Assembly (NCBI GenBank): GCA_035041965.1
Contig: JAPYMA010000996.1
Coordinates: 20,436 to 84,435, forward strand
From: Anisakis pegreffii
Taxonomy: Eukaryota; Nematoda; Chromadorea; Rhabditida; Anisakidae
Direction of reading: 5' to 3'
Length of the DNA stretch: 64,000 nt
Both the position numbers and the translations under genes were made by a program. The notes beneath the pieces were generated by a model that was not told where the DNA came from, searched no databases, and worked only from the letters and a program-made list of their open reading frames with translations. Shown one piece after another: positions 52,401 to 64,000 of this stretch (the first letter of the stretch is position 1; each line of letters starts with the position of its first letter).

Positions 52401-55400
52401 CTTATGCTGCAAAATATTGCGATAGGTTCGATCTACAATATATTGTCGTTCTTTCGAATAGCTGTTCACTTTTAACGCAAGCAAATGTTTAAAGTGAAAG
52501 CAACATTTCAAAAATGTTGGGGTTTCGATTTCAAGTTCTTTTGCTAATGTTGTCTGAATTCTCCGATAATCTAAAGTTGCAACTGCTGCAAGCCTTCTAA
52601 GAAGTTCTTGTTATTCGTGTACCGTTCCATGAAATAACTTAATGTATGGTATCCAATTAATGTGAACGATTTACACTATTCATCGTTCCCTTTTCCTGAA
52701 GATATATAAGATTGAGAAGTATTTGAAAAGTGATCATCAAGTTAGAGGATCGTTTTGCTTTTGGCTTCTGAGGGGATGATCTGTCAGTAAACGAGAAAGT
52801 GATCTCGAATGGGTCAACGACGTATCAATCAAAATGACGATCGAAAATTTGAAGTGATCAGCGCTGTTAACATGACTATGATTCCATTATCATTCTATGA
52901 TATCGTTTAGCATCACTGATGCTCAGTGCTTGAAAATATTATTTTGGAAACTTTTCAAGGATACGATGTAATCGTTCCAGATTCCCAGAGGTTTTGTTGT
53001 TGTTCAACACTAGGAGCAGCACTTTTCTGGAGAATTTTTCAGTGAATTTCATTCAATTTCGAGACTCTAATTAACAGTATTTCGTTAAGCAATACCGATA
53101 AGTACAACCGAGAAACTATGAACAAAATGCGTATTACACTGATCCAACCTTAATGCTGTTGAACTTTAGAGCTGAATTTTAGAAAGTGACAGGTATAGTG
53201 GATTCTTCACTAATCGTTGAAGACTGGCTTTATAGTTTTTTGTTTTGTTGATTACTCTCAAAGGACAAGCTTTCAAATGCCATCATTTCTATCAAATGCT
53301 AGTTGCATGAACGAACGATGAACGCTTCACCATTGCAATGTGAAGCCCAACGGCGAGCAGCACGCCACCACCACTGATGGACAACTAATTACGCCATCAC
53401 TCTTCTTAATCGCATTTGAAGATGTTTTAAGCGCTTCATCCTATTTGGACAGAACTATTCCCATTAATTCCGATAGTCTTCCAGAATTCACGATCGCAAT
53501 CACAATTTTGAACATCTTCTCAAGGATTAGTGCAGCAGATTTTGAGCTTATGTTGCAAACTGCTCAACTGGAATTTGTTGGCCAGTTTATCAGTGATCAA
53601 TGAATGTTTTCTGGAAATATTTGTACTTCCGGTTCCGTTTGGTTGCGAAAAGCCTCTGAAAAGTGCGAAATATAAATGCAGTTTTTACTGACCAAATGTT
53701 TCTGCGTGGAATGTGGCTGCTTCTAACGCCAATTAGCTGCAATAGCCAAATCTGTTGAAGTGGATTTCATCACATTTCATCCTTAACACTCCGACATTGA
53801 CTCATATTAATCGGGCAACTCGAGTTTAAAAACTCGCAACTTTGCGCTCTTTTATTCCATTGAAATGTTGAATAGTTTTCTGACCAATAAATGGTTTCAA
53901 AGCATTACTGTTACCATAGTGTCTGTAATATTATTGTACGCAGTTCAAAATAGCAAATGATCAACAACAGTTAATAGTGGTCATTCAAAATTAATGTGTG
54001 ATTTTATTGACGTTAACGTACAGGTTTTTAGAATTGGTCGCGATTACGGGTAGTAGTGTATTGCACGTGTCTGTAACGGTATGAGCTTTAAATTTCGTAT
54101 GCGCATGAGCGCTTAGTTAAGTGTTTAATTGCGATTCAGCGAACGTTTATCGTCATAATTTATCTAGCAATAATTCATCATTAACACAACATTGACGTAT
54201 ATTATCTATCTGCATAAAATTCTGATCGTTTGTGATTTGAAACTGGCATAATTGTATGGGTATTTATATGTACGTGCAACATGCATCATTACTCATTCAT
54301 TTAATGTGCTTTCAATACTGAGCAAATCAATGAAGCGAAGTAAAGTTTGGTGTTGTCCTGGCAAAAACTTGCATTGTGTGATGCTTTCTTTGTTTTGTTG
54401 AGATGAAAATATTTAGGCTCAAATTGTGGAATTGGTGATAACTTATACGATTTCCTCGCGAAAATAATATTTATCATGAAATAGATTTTGTGGCTCATAA
54501 TCACAACCATTCAGTAGGAAAATATCAATATTGAAGCACAAATGGTATGCATCTGATCCAGGTACCCATATGTAGGTGAACTTTGCATACTGTTTAAAGC
54601 CTCAGTAATCAGTTATTCTCATTATCAATTATTCTTGCACAGTCTTCAACTTTATGACGTCTCAGTTGCCGCATCACGGTTGATAAAGTAGGCAATAGAG
54701 GACATGGAGAATTTGCATGGCACAAAAGTGACGAATGCTGGATAGGGGAGGTTTAAAAGTCGTTTGAGGCAAGAAATCCAAGTAGAAATGATCTTGGAAG
54801 CAGAAAATGTCGACTAACTGGCCGCCTGTTGGTAAATGAACCGAGCTCAACGAATTTGAGGCAACGGTGAGCTAAACAATCTTCCTGGATACGTATTGCC
54901 CTAATCCAGGATCAAATAATCATTCTTCTAACTTCTTTTCAAATCATCTCTTCAAACATCTGACGTTTAAGGATGATGTGTCTTCAAATAATCGTAACTC
55001 ACTAAGTGCACGCCATTTTATAGTGATTCTTAGGTTTATAGCAGCAAGTAAGAGGGGCCTGGTTGTGATTGGGAAACATTCGTGATCATTCCAGATTATT
55101 GTTTCAAACTCTCACGACTATACGAATATTCATCATGACAACCAATAATCTGTTATTTTCGCTTCAAGCAATTGATAAAATCATTCAAAATTTCTTATGA
55201 GCGTATTCAGACCACAGATTTGCTACTGCTCGAAAACTTGCTCACGATCACGTCGAACAGTTTCGTCCCTATTCAAGAGAAATTTGTTGGTATTTCACCT
55301 GAATAATGAAACGCTATTGTTTATAGAACGTATTTTGTTTGCACAGCTCATGCAGAGAAAAAGAGTACAATAATAAAACAAAGCCAGTGCTTCGGAATGA

Positions 55401-56185
55401 TGCAATATGATGTGAACTTCATTAATTTTTGTTTGCTAATGCATTGTTCTGTAATTAATTGTGTCACTGATATACTCAATATATCATCCTCAATATACCA
55501 CCTACATACCTGTAAATATTATGAATACGTATATTCGACTAATGTGCATTAGTGGAAGATCTGTGAACACTTCACTTCAAATGACGCCCAGTTGGCTTTG
55601 GTGGTTTTATGAGCACTGAATGAGGGTGACAAACTACTATCCATTGAGTTTTGGCTAGTTTAGGTTGTATATCTTGTACATCGAATAATAAATCTCCTCT
55701 TATGGATGATATAATAGTTGTTGATTCTATTTGCACATGTGTTCATCTCTTTTGCCCTTCCACTCAATCGCTTGACATTGTCGAAATTTCCGTTCCTTAC
55801 ATCGACGTGAACAGAGCAGAAGAAGTCAGCGGTGTGAAGGACGAAAATTTCTTGTTGACCTTGCTACTCATTTTGCTAAGATCATCAACAAGTTATCACT
55901 TTTGAATAAATTGTTTATAATCGATGTTATGCTGCTATTCGAACGAATGATTGATGCTACAAGTATTACTCTGGTTATAATCTTATTTAGAACTATATAA
56001 GAGTTTCTCATGATCATATTTTCAGTTATTCTAGCCATAATTACAATTTTCTGTTCTTCATGAGCTGATCATTTCATGATCAAGTGATGATCACCGCAAC
56101 TATTACATCAATCACGTCTGTTCCAACGATAATAATATGATTAATGATGATAATATTAACAGTGATGAAGAAGTTTGTTTTTCAG
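43447..56185. other. 12.7-kb gene-poor region
   Basis: No exon chain with consistent splice phases was found. Simple ATT-rich sequence occurs at about 46500-46620. The longer open frames (44221-44652 minus, 47627-47971 plus, 48620-48991 minus, 49235-49582 minus, 53340-53603 plus) have no recognisable domain and may be chance. The region may be regulatory or intronic DNA. Confidence 0.45.
46500..46620. repeat. ATT-rich simple sequence
   Basis: Degenerate runs of ATT/TTA trinucleotides with interruptions. Low-complexity sequence without coding character. Confidence 0.8.
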
Positions 56186-56193
56186 CGTTACCA

Positions 56194-59100
56194 ATGGTAT
56201 TAGTCAGGTTTTTGCTATCCTTGTGGATTTTCGGGAATACCGTGAACACGTTTGCAGTTCTGCCGTACGTTCAAATAGATTTTGTGCATTACTTTCGATT
56301 AGCACAATGCGAATCGAAATGCGCACAAAAGGTAATTATTGATTAAACGTATTGTCATTTCGCATCCATCTTCGTTCGGAGAAAATCGCTATCCTTTCTG
56401 ACAATTCGGTGATTGGATTGTTGTTGGCTTGGTTGTGCTCATTTCCATTTCATGCTCGTTTACGGTGTTGTGGACAGCTCATTTGATGAAGATATGACTG
56501 ATTGAATGTGTTTTGAATGCATCATTCATTCGTCTTCCTTCTGACAATGTATAATTTGCACACAACAATGAACCAATAAAACCTGCTATTAGCACACCGT
56601 CTGAATTAGGCTCCCAAGTTGTTTGAACCTCAGCTTTATGACTCAGTGCACTCCATAGAATTGATGCTTTCTACTGGATAATCAGGTTTTCGGTTGAGTT
56701 TTAATGCGAAGAGGAGACAAAATCCATATGGTAGTTAAAATAGGTGCAAGGGAGATTACTGAATCGAGCTTAAACTTATAACCGTAATATATTTAGTCGT
56801 AGCATTACGATATTCAAGAACCTCACCCACACTTCACGAATTCACAAAACTTCAATTTCAGTACGGTGCACCAGTCAGACGACGTCTTCACGATGGAACT
56901 TTCATTGAATTCATTGCAATTACGGACGATAACGGAAGATTCGTAAGTTCCACCGCACTATGGCAATCATTTCTTCCTTTTATTTCAAAATATTTTCATC
57001 ATATTCTTGTTCTGTCGAAAATTTTTCTCCATACATCAGTTTCTTTGCGTATTTTCGTGTTGCAACCTTTTTTTGCAACCTATCACTCACATTATCTGCT
57101 ACCATATCCCCAAGAAATAAGCACTTTTCAATGGTATTCCATCTAAAAGGTGATCCTAATTATGCAGTTATAGTGAATGTCATCCTTCATCAATAAATTT
57201 ATGTACATATTCGAATATAGTTGAATGTCGGAAGTGATTTGATCTTTCGCAAATGTCGAGCAAATGAAGTTTATGTAAATAAACAATAGCCAACGAAAAC
57301 GATGACCGTTTACGAACACCAGATAGAATAATTTATTTTGGACTTATTATAATAGTAGACGTTGATTGATTGCGCTGACGCGATTGCTGTTCAACATTAA
57401 ACACTCAATATGGCAATTTGATACGGATTAAGCAGAGATATATTTTGACTATAAACGACCGCAATTGTTTATTGCTGAAGATTTATTAAGGATGAGAATA
57501 AATATGGCCAATTGAAGTGAGGATGAGAAAATCTGATGGATATGAGAGGATGCAATGTATCCGTATTGAATTTCATCGATACTATTTGAAGAATCGTGAG
57601 AATTTAGCAATTTGTTTGAAAGTAGCTGAAAATGTACACAGAAAACTGTTTATCATGCGATATTTTTGCTTATGAATGAGTAAATTTAGTGTGATTTGGG
57701 ATGTCACCGACGCAGAACATTTTCGAAGAAAATGGCACGATCTATTCGACAACCAATCGAGGACGGTACACGATTCTGGAGTGAATCGAGCGCTCATTCG
57801 GGTATGCGCATATTTCGTCCGATATTTCAAGACAGATGACAAATTGTCACAATGTTTGATGCTCTAGCATGAAGTTTATTCAGCATCTCAAGGGAACCTT
57901 CTAAGTCCAGGAGCTGGGGGTGTTCCAAACATAAATCTGATCTTTGGTCTGCTTATAAGTCCGGGTTTAAGGTGGAACGTTCTAGTGAATGTCAAGACGG
58001 AATAAAATTGAAACACTCCAACTGGAAAATATGATATTTTGAAATGTCGCAGTATAGGTCCACTATTGTGAGTGTTTTTGTTTCGATTTCATCCGAAACC
58101 AGCTGCATATTACACGAAATCGGTCATTCAAAAAGTGTTCGTTCGCTGACAATTTCGTTGTCAGTGAATATGAAGATGAATGATTTCGTGAAGATGAAAA
58201 TTTAATAACACTCGGGTGATTGAGGGACAGATCTGTTCAAAGAGCATTCATTATCCAATATCAAAAATACACCATCTTATCCACTTCCTTTCAACTATTA
58301 TTCATGTTATCAATCAAAGATGCTGCTTTACATCACATTCATTCCTTCATTAATTCACATTTGCCTGATTTATTCATCTAATTCACACATTTAAAAGCAT
58401 CAAAAAGCATCGATTTTAGCCAATCGTGATGAAATATTTTATCGCTTTCTCACTCACAGAACCACTAAACCTGTTTTCTGATTAGCGGACATTTGCGATC
58501 ATATTCTAAACAATAAAGTTACACACATCTTTTTCCTGTAATCTGCTATATGGTTTGTATATTTGGGTAGAACGAAAAGCTTCCCAACAACCATCAAAAA
58601 ATGGGTATTACATTGATCAACGTGCGATTTTTGCTCATTTCAGTTTGAAACAGTCTTTTAGAAATTCATACCGATCAATCGAATCTAAACTGATGAATTA
58701 TTCATTTCTTCAAATGTAACTCTCCACTCCCAACATTTAGTTAAGGGGAAGATTCGAGGCGAGTCTCCGTATTTCAACGTCATCTTTATCACTTATGGCA
58801 ATTTAAGTGATCATTTGCTCACTTTAGATGAGTCATTTTGTCGAGAGTGTTTGATGAATCAACATTGATTCAGAGGAGAACCAAATTGATTTCAGGTCGC
58901 TCAGGAGTATCGCCGATAAGCGGTGTTCGTATGGGATGCATGAATGTGGCATCTAGCGATGGTACTGAATTCGAGGATAGTATTGAGGGTCTTGCATTCA
59001 TTGATTTGACGAAACATGTTGATATACCTGTTCGTTATATTGTTCAGTGGAAACAGCGTGTTTATGTTAGAGGTGTTTTCGAGGAGAGCGGATGGATTAC

Positions 59101-61659
59101 GGCATCGGTACGATTTGACAATAGTCATGCTAGTAGCTAACTTCATCTCATCCAATTATTAAGGGAAATGTATGATACGTGAAAATCACAAAAAATGTCA
59201 TCCGGAAGTATTTATATTATTACTAGGAAGGTTTTGCATCACTGAATTCATTCAATGTGCTCAAAGTGAGAAAATAAATGAATAAATCACCAGTATAATG
59301 GAAAAATTTTCAAATTCGTATGTCATGCAATCATCGGACGAGAATTATATCTCATTCACTGATCTTTTTTTCAGATCGAACATGAGCAATCCTTCAAAGT
59401 GCAGGGCATGATTCCGAATGTCCAGTATCGTTTTCTGGTCACTGCGGTTGGTCCGGATGGCCGATTGGGAAGTGCGGTTATGAGCGATTGGGCTGAAGCA
59501 CTCTCGTTGGGATTGATTCTGCGACCACCAGGTAATAGAATTGCACCGTGAAAGGTCAATTTGGTCAAGAAAAACTGCAAATATTCTGCCACATTTGCAT
59601 AGCCCTACAGCTAGATTTGATCGACTAATCCACAATTCAGTCAGCAAATCAAAGCTTCAACTCTGATTTTGCTCCAACAGTGAATTTGTCCCTGAACAGA
59701 CTGAACCAGACAATGTGTTAGATAATCTTATTATCACAAAGTTTCAGCCCGGCCACTGGATATAACACAAAGATATGATAGCGAAAATGGTGTTTGTGCA
59801 TTGCTTTCATGGACACCAACTCCAGAGCTACCCTCACCATCGCCGGATATCGCGTTCGAATCCACAAATAAAAGATTCGCCTCGTTTGACAGTTGCCATT
59901 ATCGACTTACCTCTAAGAATGTTACCCATCAGCATTCGCACAATTTTGTTATGGTTTGTTTCGTTTATCAGTCGTTATTATCACTTGTATAATTCTGAGC
60001 CAGTGTGAACACTTTCGAGTTTGAAAGTATATTTATTCAAAGGGCATCTCGCCTGAGATTTTAATGTTTGTTGCGCATCTATTTACGAAATCATCTATTA
60101 AAAGACCAAGCAGTCTAAACAGACGATCAGAATCTTAAAAGGAGATCAAAATGGATGACCAAGAGAGACAGATCATTCATTTTAGCTAGTCAAATGAATG
60201 CTCTCAGCTGCTTTCTGCCTTCAGAAATTGCATGCAATTATCACAAAGCGGGATGCCATCTCAATTTTTGTAAACAAATGCTTGAGGAGAAATATTTAAA
60301 AATTGAGTTGTTCAGGATGCAGGACAAGGTTTTCTGCTATCGAATCTGGAATATGCCACTGAGTACTCCGTCTCACTAAGCGCTCTACCGGCTGCATCCG
60401 CCTCCGACAACTCTGTAGATGATGCATCGCTGCCAGTACAAATCAATTTCACAACACTTTCTTGCAACGAAATTCATGGACCGGGAAGCTTGAATTGTGG
60501 TATGTGATCTGCAAAATTGAAAGTTTTTCACTGTTAATTCCAACCTGAAATATTCAAAATTTTGATATATTTAGTTTTTCAGCAGTTTCAAAAGATCGCT
60601 GTCACAGCCCAATAGGTTATTGGAAACTGATTCCGTGATGCTGAATAATTATTTTTAGCACCCGAACCCGTCCGTCGAATTGGCGTGAAGGTGTTACCGA
60701 ATGGAACAGCTGATGTTGTTTGGATACCATCAAGCGATCACAGTTCTATCCTGGTTTATCAACTGTTCTATCATTCAGTCACAAATCAACCCGATTGTCA
60801 ACAACAGCCAGTCAGCTTGTACTTAAATGCGGTTAGTTGTTTGCATTTTTATCACCATTATAAGCTTTTTTATCACCACAACCAAATCAATGCTATTTTT
60901 ACCACTGATTCATGATCACATGTGTTTTTGTCGAATTGTATTTTTATTCCTCCTTTTATCTGGTTATTGAGCTGTGAATTGTGGACAAAATACAATCGTC
61001 ATAAAGCAAACTGAAATGGAATTCATAACATCCATGCTATTACTGGAAGGTTCCAATCTTTGAGTTTTCATCGCTGTAGCGATTCCCTAAAGATGGGATG
61101 TATCAGTACAATTGAACGAAATTAATGCATGACAAATCAAAACTGAGAAAAATGGGAGATCTACAATTGAAAAATCACTCATATATTATGGCACGTTTGT
61201 GAAAACCGCACTCGCTCTCAAGACACTATGCAGTTCAATGTACCAAATATACGATATGTTCTGGATTTCGACTCCAACAAAAAATAATGTGCAAAGAAAC
61301 GCAAGCGTCATTCGTGGAAAGCAGTGAATTTATGCTTGAAAAAATCAAAATTTTCGATTATCTTGCAGAGTGCCACATCGGCACGAATACAGTTGAGTGG
61401 GAGACAACCGTGTGAATATAATATCCGATTGATCAATTACGATTTGATTGGACGTGATGCATTCGCCGAGACCAAAATTTGGTATCGACCACGAATAACT
61501 GCTCAAAAAATCGATCCACTCCATATAATTTTGCTGATTGTGCCTGCTTTGGCTCTACTTTTATTGCTGTTCATTTTGAAAAGTTGTATTCAACTGTTGT
61601 ACTGTCGACAAAATCAAAAAATGATCGCCAGTGAAAAAACGTCAATTGCAGTTTTATAA
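56194..61659 (+). CDS. kal-1: Anosmin-1/KAL-1-like FN3 protein with C-terminal transmembrane helix
   Basis: Nine exons join in phase: 56194-56331, 56862-56942, 57690-57801, 58896-59107, 59375-59531, 59748-59953, 60316-60499, 60659-60831, 61369-61659; 517 residues. The ATG follows a TTTTTCAG acceptor at 56185. Residues 1-21 form a signal peptide, followed by a Cys motif (AQCESKCAQK; CDLGCHRRR) like the anosmin Cys box. Fibronectin type III modules follow (IPVRYIVQWKQRV; GMIPNVQYRFLVTAVGPDG; FDSCHYRLTSKNVTH; LEYATEYSVSLSAL; INFTTLSCNEIHGPGSLNC). The last two segments align with the anosmin stretches around EACAHNRTTG and FFTTPPCSALKG. Anosmin-1/KAL-1 is an extracellular heparan-sulfate-binding protein in neuronal branching and epidermal morphogenesis. 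No four-disulfide WAP domain was found, and the C-terminus has a hydrophobic helix (472-491) and a ~26-residue basic tail, neither expected. A missed exon or a related FN3 receptor is possible. Confidence 0.78.
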
Positions 61660-61956
61660 TATTGATTCCAAACGCAAAAATTCGGATTTTTATTTTTACA
61701 ACATTGCAAAATCAATTGAAACTTCCGAATTCTTTTCTGAATTGAATGAACCGTTGAAGAAATTCCGCCCAAAAAATTCAGTTGAAGGTGTTAGAAGTTA
61801 CACTAAATGTATTTTTCTTCGTCCGAAGTACAATGAAGTTTATTAGGTGTTGGTGTGTAATGATGTATTGTAAGTGCGTTTAGATGTGATCTCATTGTTG
61901 TTGTAATTAATGTATATACATAAATTAAGAAGATCTTTTATTTGTACAAATTGTTT

Positions 61957-61962
61957 AATAAA
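61957..61962 (+). terminator. Polyadenylation signal AATAAA of the KAL-1-like gene
   Basis: A canonical AATAAA lies about 300 bases after the stop codon at 61659. Its presence supports the gene ending in the transmembrane exon rather than splicing on. Confidence 0.6.
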
Positions 61963-62525
61963 TGAATTCGATTTCGCAACTGTGCTCATCTTCAGGTACG
62001 GAATGCATTTTGCTGTTGACATGGAATAGCAGTTTCGATTCTGCTTGATCTCACAATTGAACAATCACACGAATGCATTGGAAAACTATCGATTTCAAAT
62101 GAATAGTTGAAGATCAAAATTTAATTTTTGCCTGCTTTGTCTATCGTTTCAAGTAATTCCCAGCTTTGGCAGATATTGGCAGTTTCACGGGGAAACCTTT
62201 GAATAATGCTGAGAATGAGTGATGTAGCTCAAATTCCAGGAAATTTTATTTCGACAACACGAATAACTCAGTGAATCTCGCCCACTTAAATGATTTACAT
62301 TTAGAAATATGAATGCAATTTCGGATGATTACCGTAAACGTTTTAACATTGACTTTTCCAATAGAAATTTATTCGCAGTCTTATCCTTGACAAGCAAATT
62401 TGGTCCCTCACCTGATATTGAAGCATATCACTTCACCTTGATAATACTTACAATTAGGATAGGTCTTTCGGGATGTCTATGTGTTTCAAAAACTGATCTT
62501 CTTCAATTAATGGCGAGCGTGTCAG

Positions 62526-62727
62526 TAAACGTTTCGCTGTGGCAACCGCCTATGCTGATGAAACTTTCGACAATGAAAATTTGAAAGAATTTGAAACGGT
62601 GCTGAATTGCTTGAGGAAGATGGATGCACAAGAACTGATCAATATGCAAAGGAATATCGAAGAAGATGGATTCATGTTCGCAGGGCCATGCCTTGATGGT
62701 CACAATGGAGTTAGTAACAGCTCGTAG
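62526..62727 (+). CDS. Possible exon of an unrecognised gene
   Basis: After an acceptor-like GTGTCAG, an open frame of about 66 codons runs to TAG. Its composition is protein-like (motifs AYADETFDNENLKEFE, NCLRKMDAQELINMQ, FMFAGPCLDGHNG), with acidic amphipathic helices rather than AT-driven residues. A weak donor (GTTAGT at 62710) could end it early. I do not recognise a family and cannot join it to the downstream transmembrane exon by phase. Confidence 0.35.
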
Positions 62728-63481
62728 GGTTTGTTCCGAAAGAAACCAAATGTTTTTAAACAAGGATTCTTAAGGATTCTGTTAAGTTCATTCTGATGAA
62801 AGAACGATCTCAAGTTTTTTATTGAAATCAATTGCCCAATATTCCGTTAAACAGGTCAAAGTCAAACACGGCATTTGCTAACCTTAGATCAGTTGATATT
62901 TTTATGGAAGTGAGCCTCAGAGTCAGTCATTTCATCGTGAATTCTGACTCCGCGGTTTTAACCCTTCCCAATCAGTCACTTTTATTTAGTTGTGAACTGG
63001 AATTCAACCACCTAAACCTTCTCATTCATACCGATATCCAATTTTACTTCCTCTTTACTTCCATTTCCTCCAGAACTGATTAACCCATGTCTTTTTCTGT
63101 CCAGAATTAAATCTGACAGTATTCAAGACTGCATTTTCGAACGGGTTCTACCATAACCAATCTATGACCTGCTAAAAAGAATTCGACCAATAAGGATGAT
63201 GATTGGAACAGTACAAAAAGAAATGCAGGATACGGCATATCTATTAAGTGACGATGGTACAGTTAATAAAGAGGGTGTTTTCGTGACTTGTAATACTGCC
63301 ATTAGACTATTCGGTTGTCGCATTCAACGCAAACCAACTCAACTTTGTACTATTGAATATATTCAACGTATCACATTTTCAATAGTGTGAAAGAGTTAAC
63401 AATTCATTTTATGTTTGAATCGACTGTAAATAAAGCTGTCAAATCCCGTGATCTCGGGATCCCGTGCAAATCTGATTTCAG

Positions 63482-63616
63482 CCAGTCTACAGAATGTACG
63501 TGGTTGTATGGTTGCTGATGCTTCTCTCGTTTTTCTCAACAATAATCTTCTCGGCGACATGTGCAACATTCTTGGTTGAACGAAGCCGTATCAAAGAGTA
63601 TGAACGATTTGACTGA
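63482..63616 (+). CDS. Terminal transmembrane exon of an unrecognised gene
   Basis: A TGATTTCAG acceptor ends at 63481. The open frame then reads PVYRMYVVVWLLMLLSFF and continues as a strongly hydrophobic helix, ending in a short charged tail FLVERSRIKEYERFD before TGA (63614-63616). A poly(A) signal follows at 63736. This looks like the 3' exon of a membrane protein whose upstream exons I could not place; the Asn-rich segment near 63109-63175 is a weak candidate. Confidence 0.45.
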   Translation, partial: PVYRMYVVVWLLMLLSFFSTIIFSATCATFLVERSRIKEYERFD

Positions 63617-63735
63617 TTGCCTTTTGGGTTTACGTTTCTCAGTTAGAGTTCTAGAGACACAATGTACACTGTAAGATTGTTGTGAAATTTACAAATGCGT
63701 TTTTTCACTATCAACCAACGTTCGCCTCATTGGAC

Positions 63736-63741
63736 AATAAA
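63736..63741 (+). terminator. Polyadenylation signal AATAAA after the transmembrane exon
   Basis: A canonical AATAAA lies about 120 bases after the stop codon at 63616. Confidence 0.5.
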
Positions 63742-64000
63742 CTCTTCTGTTCAGTTTATTTATAGAATCTTCTCGAAAACAATGAATCATTCATCAACTA
63801 TGTTATGCAGAATGATTTTTGGATCGTAAACTTTTGATCTCAATTTTTTATCAAGACTGAAAGATAATTTTCAATAGCGTGCAAGAGTTAACAATTCATT
63901 TTATGTTCGAATCGACTGTAAATAAAACTATCAAACTGAATGCAATAAATTGTGAGTAAATAAACGAACGAATACATTCAATATTCGTATGATCAAAGGT

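Larger units (their letters stand above)
63376..63935. repeat. Two 68-bp direct repeats carrying AATAAA
   Basis: Positions 63376-63443 and 63868-63935 match at 63 of 68 bases. Both contain AGAGTTAACAATTCATTTTA and a TGTAAATAAA motif usable as a poly(A) signal. They bracket the terminal transmembrane exon at 63482-63616. Confidence 0.9.

Noticed and set aside
53340..53603. 87-codon plus frame with balanced composition
   Set aside because: It might be real, but no homologue is recognised and no neighbouring exon joins in phase.
63441..63470. Palindrome CGGGATCCCG with nearby ATCCCGTG repeats
   Set aside because: Too short to interpret as an element or binding site on its own.

Overview
The window is nuclear DNA from an animal, most likely a nematode. 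It is AT-rich, its genes are split into many short exons, and 3' splice sites follow the TTTTCAG-type consensus. Several first exons begin just downstream of a splice acceptor, as expected for spliced-leader trans-splicing. Telomere-like TTAGGC hexamers are present. The AT-richness and intron sizes would suit a spirurid (clade III) worm, but that is an inference. Because genes are split into exons, most long open frames are chance frames. I built gene models by joining exons through splice signals and reading phase.

Layout. 1-8780: no supported gene. 8791-9879 (+): an unrecognised low-complexity protein of about 168 residues. 12684-13930 (+): a major-sperm-protein (MSP/VAP) domain protein, followed at 15152-16418 (+) by exons of a Ser-rich coiled-coil protein that may be its C-terminus. 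17018-24887 (-): a complete 17-exon spliceosomal G-patch gene, the TFIP11/STIP orthologue (831 residues). 27233-29906 (+): a complete six-exon akirin. 34003-34170: a short hAT-like MITE. 34648-36387 (+): a small Shisa-like single-pass membrane protein. 37265-37337 (-) and 38503-38575 (+): two tRNA-Arg(UCG) genes in inverted orientation. About 38.6-56.1 kb: a gene-poor stretch with only a tRNA-Gly-like relic. 56194-61659 (+): a nine-exon anosmin-1/KAL-1-like gene with an unexpected C-terminal transmembrane segment. 62.5-63.6 kb (+): two putative exons of an unrecognised gene, with a duplicated 68-bp 3' segment.

The genes do not form one pathway. STIP (spliceosome disassembly) and akirin (nuclear transcription cofactor) are divergently arranged housekeeping-type nuclear genes. 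STIP converges on the coiled-coil gene. The KAL-1-like and Shisa-like genes encode cell-surface proteins. No operon, virus, CRISPR array or novel enzymatic system is visible. The most unusual points are the transmembrane KAL-1 form, the compact Shisa-like protein, the decayed copy of a STIP exon inside a STIP intron, and several small inverted-repeat elements.
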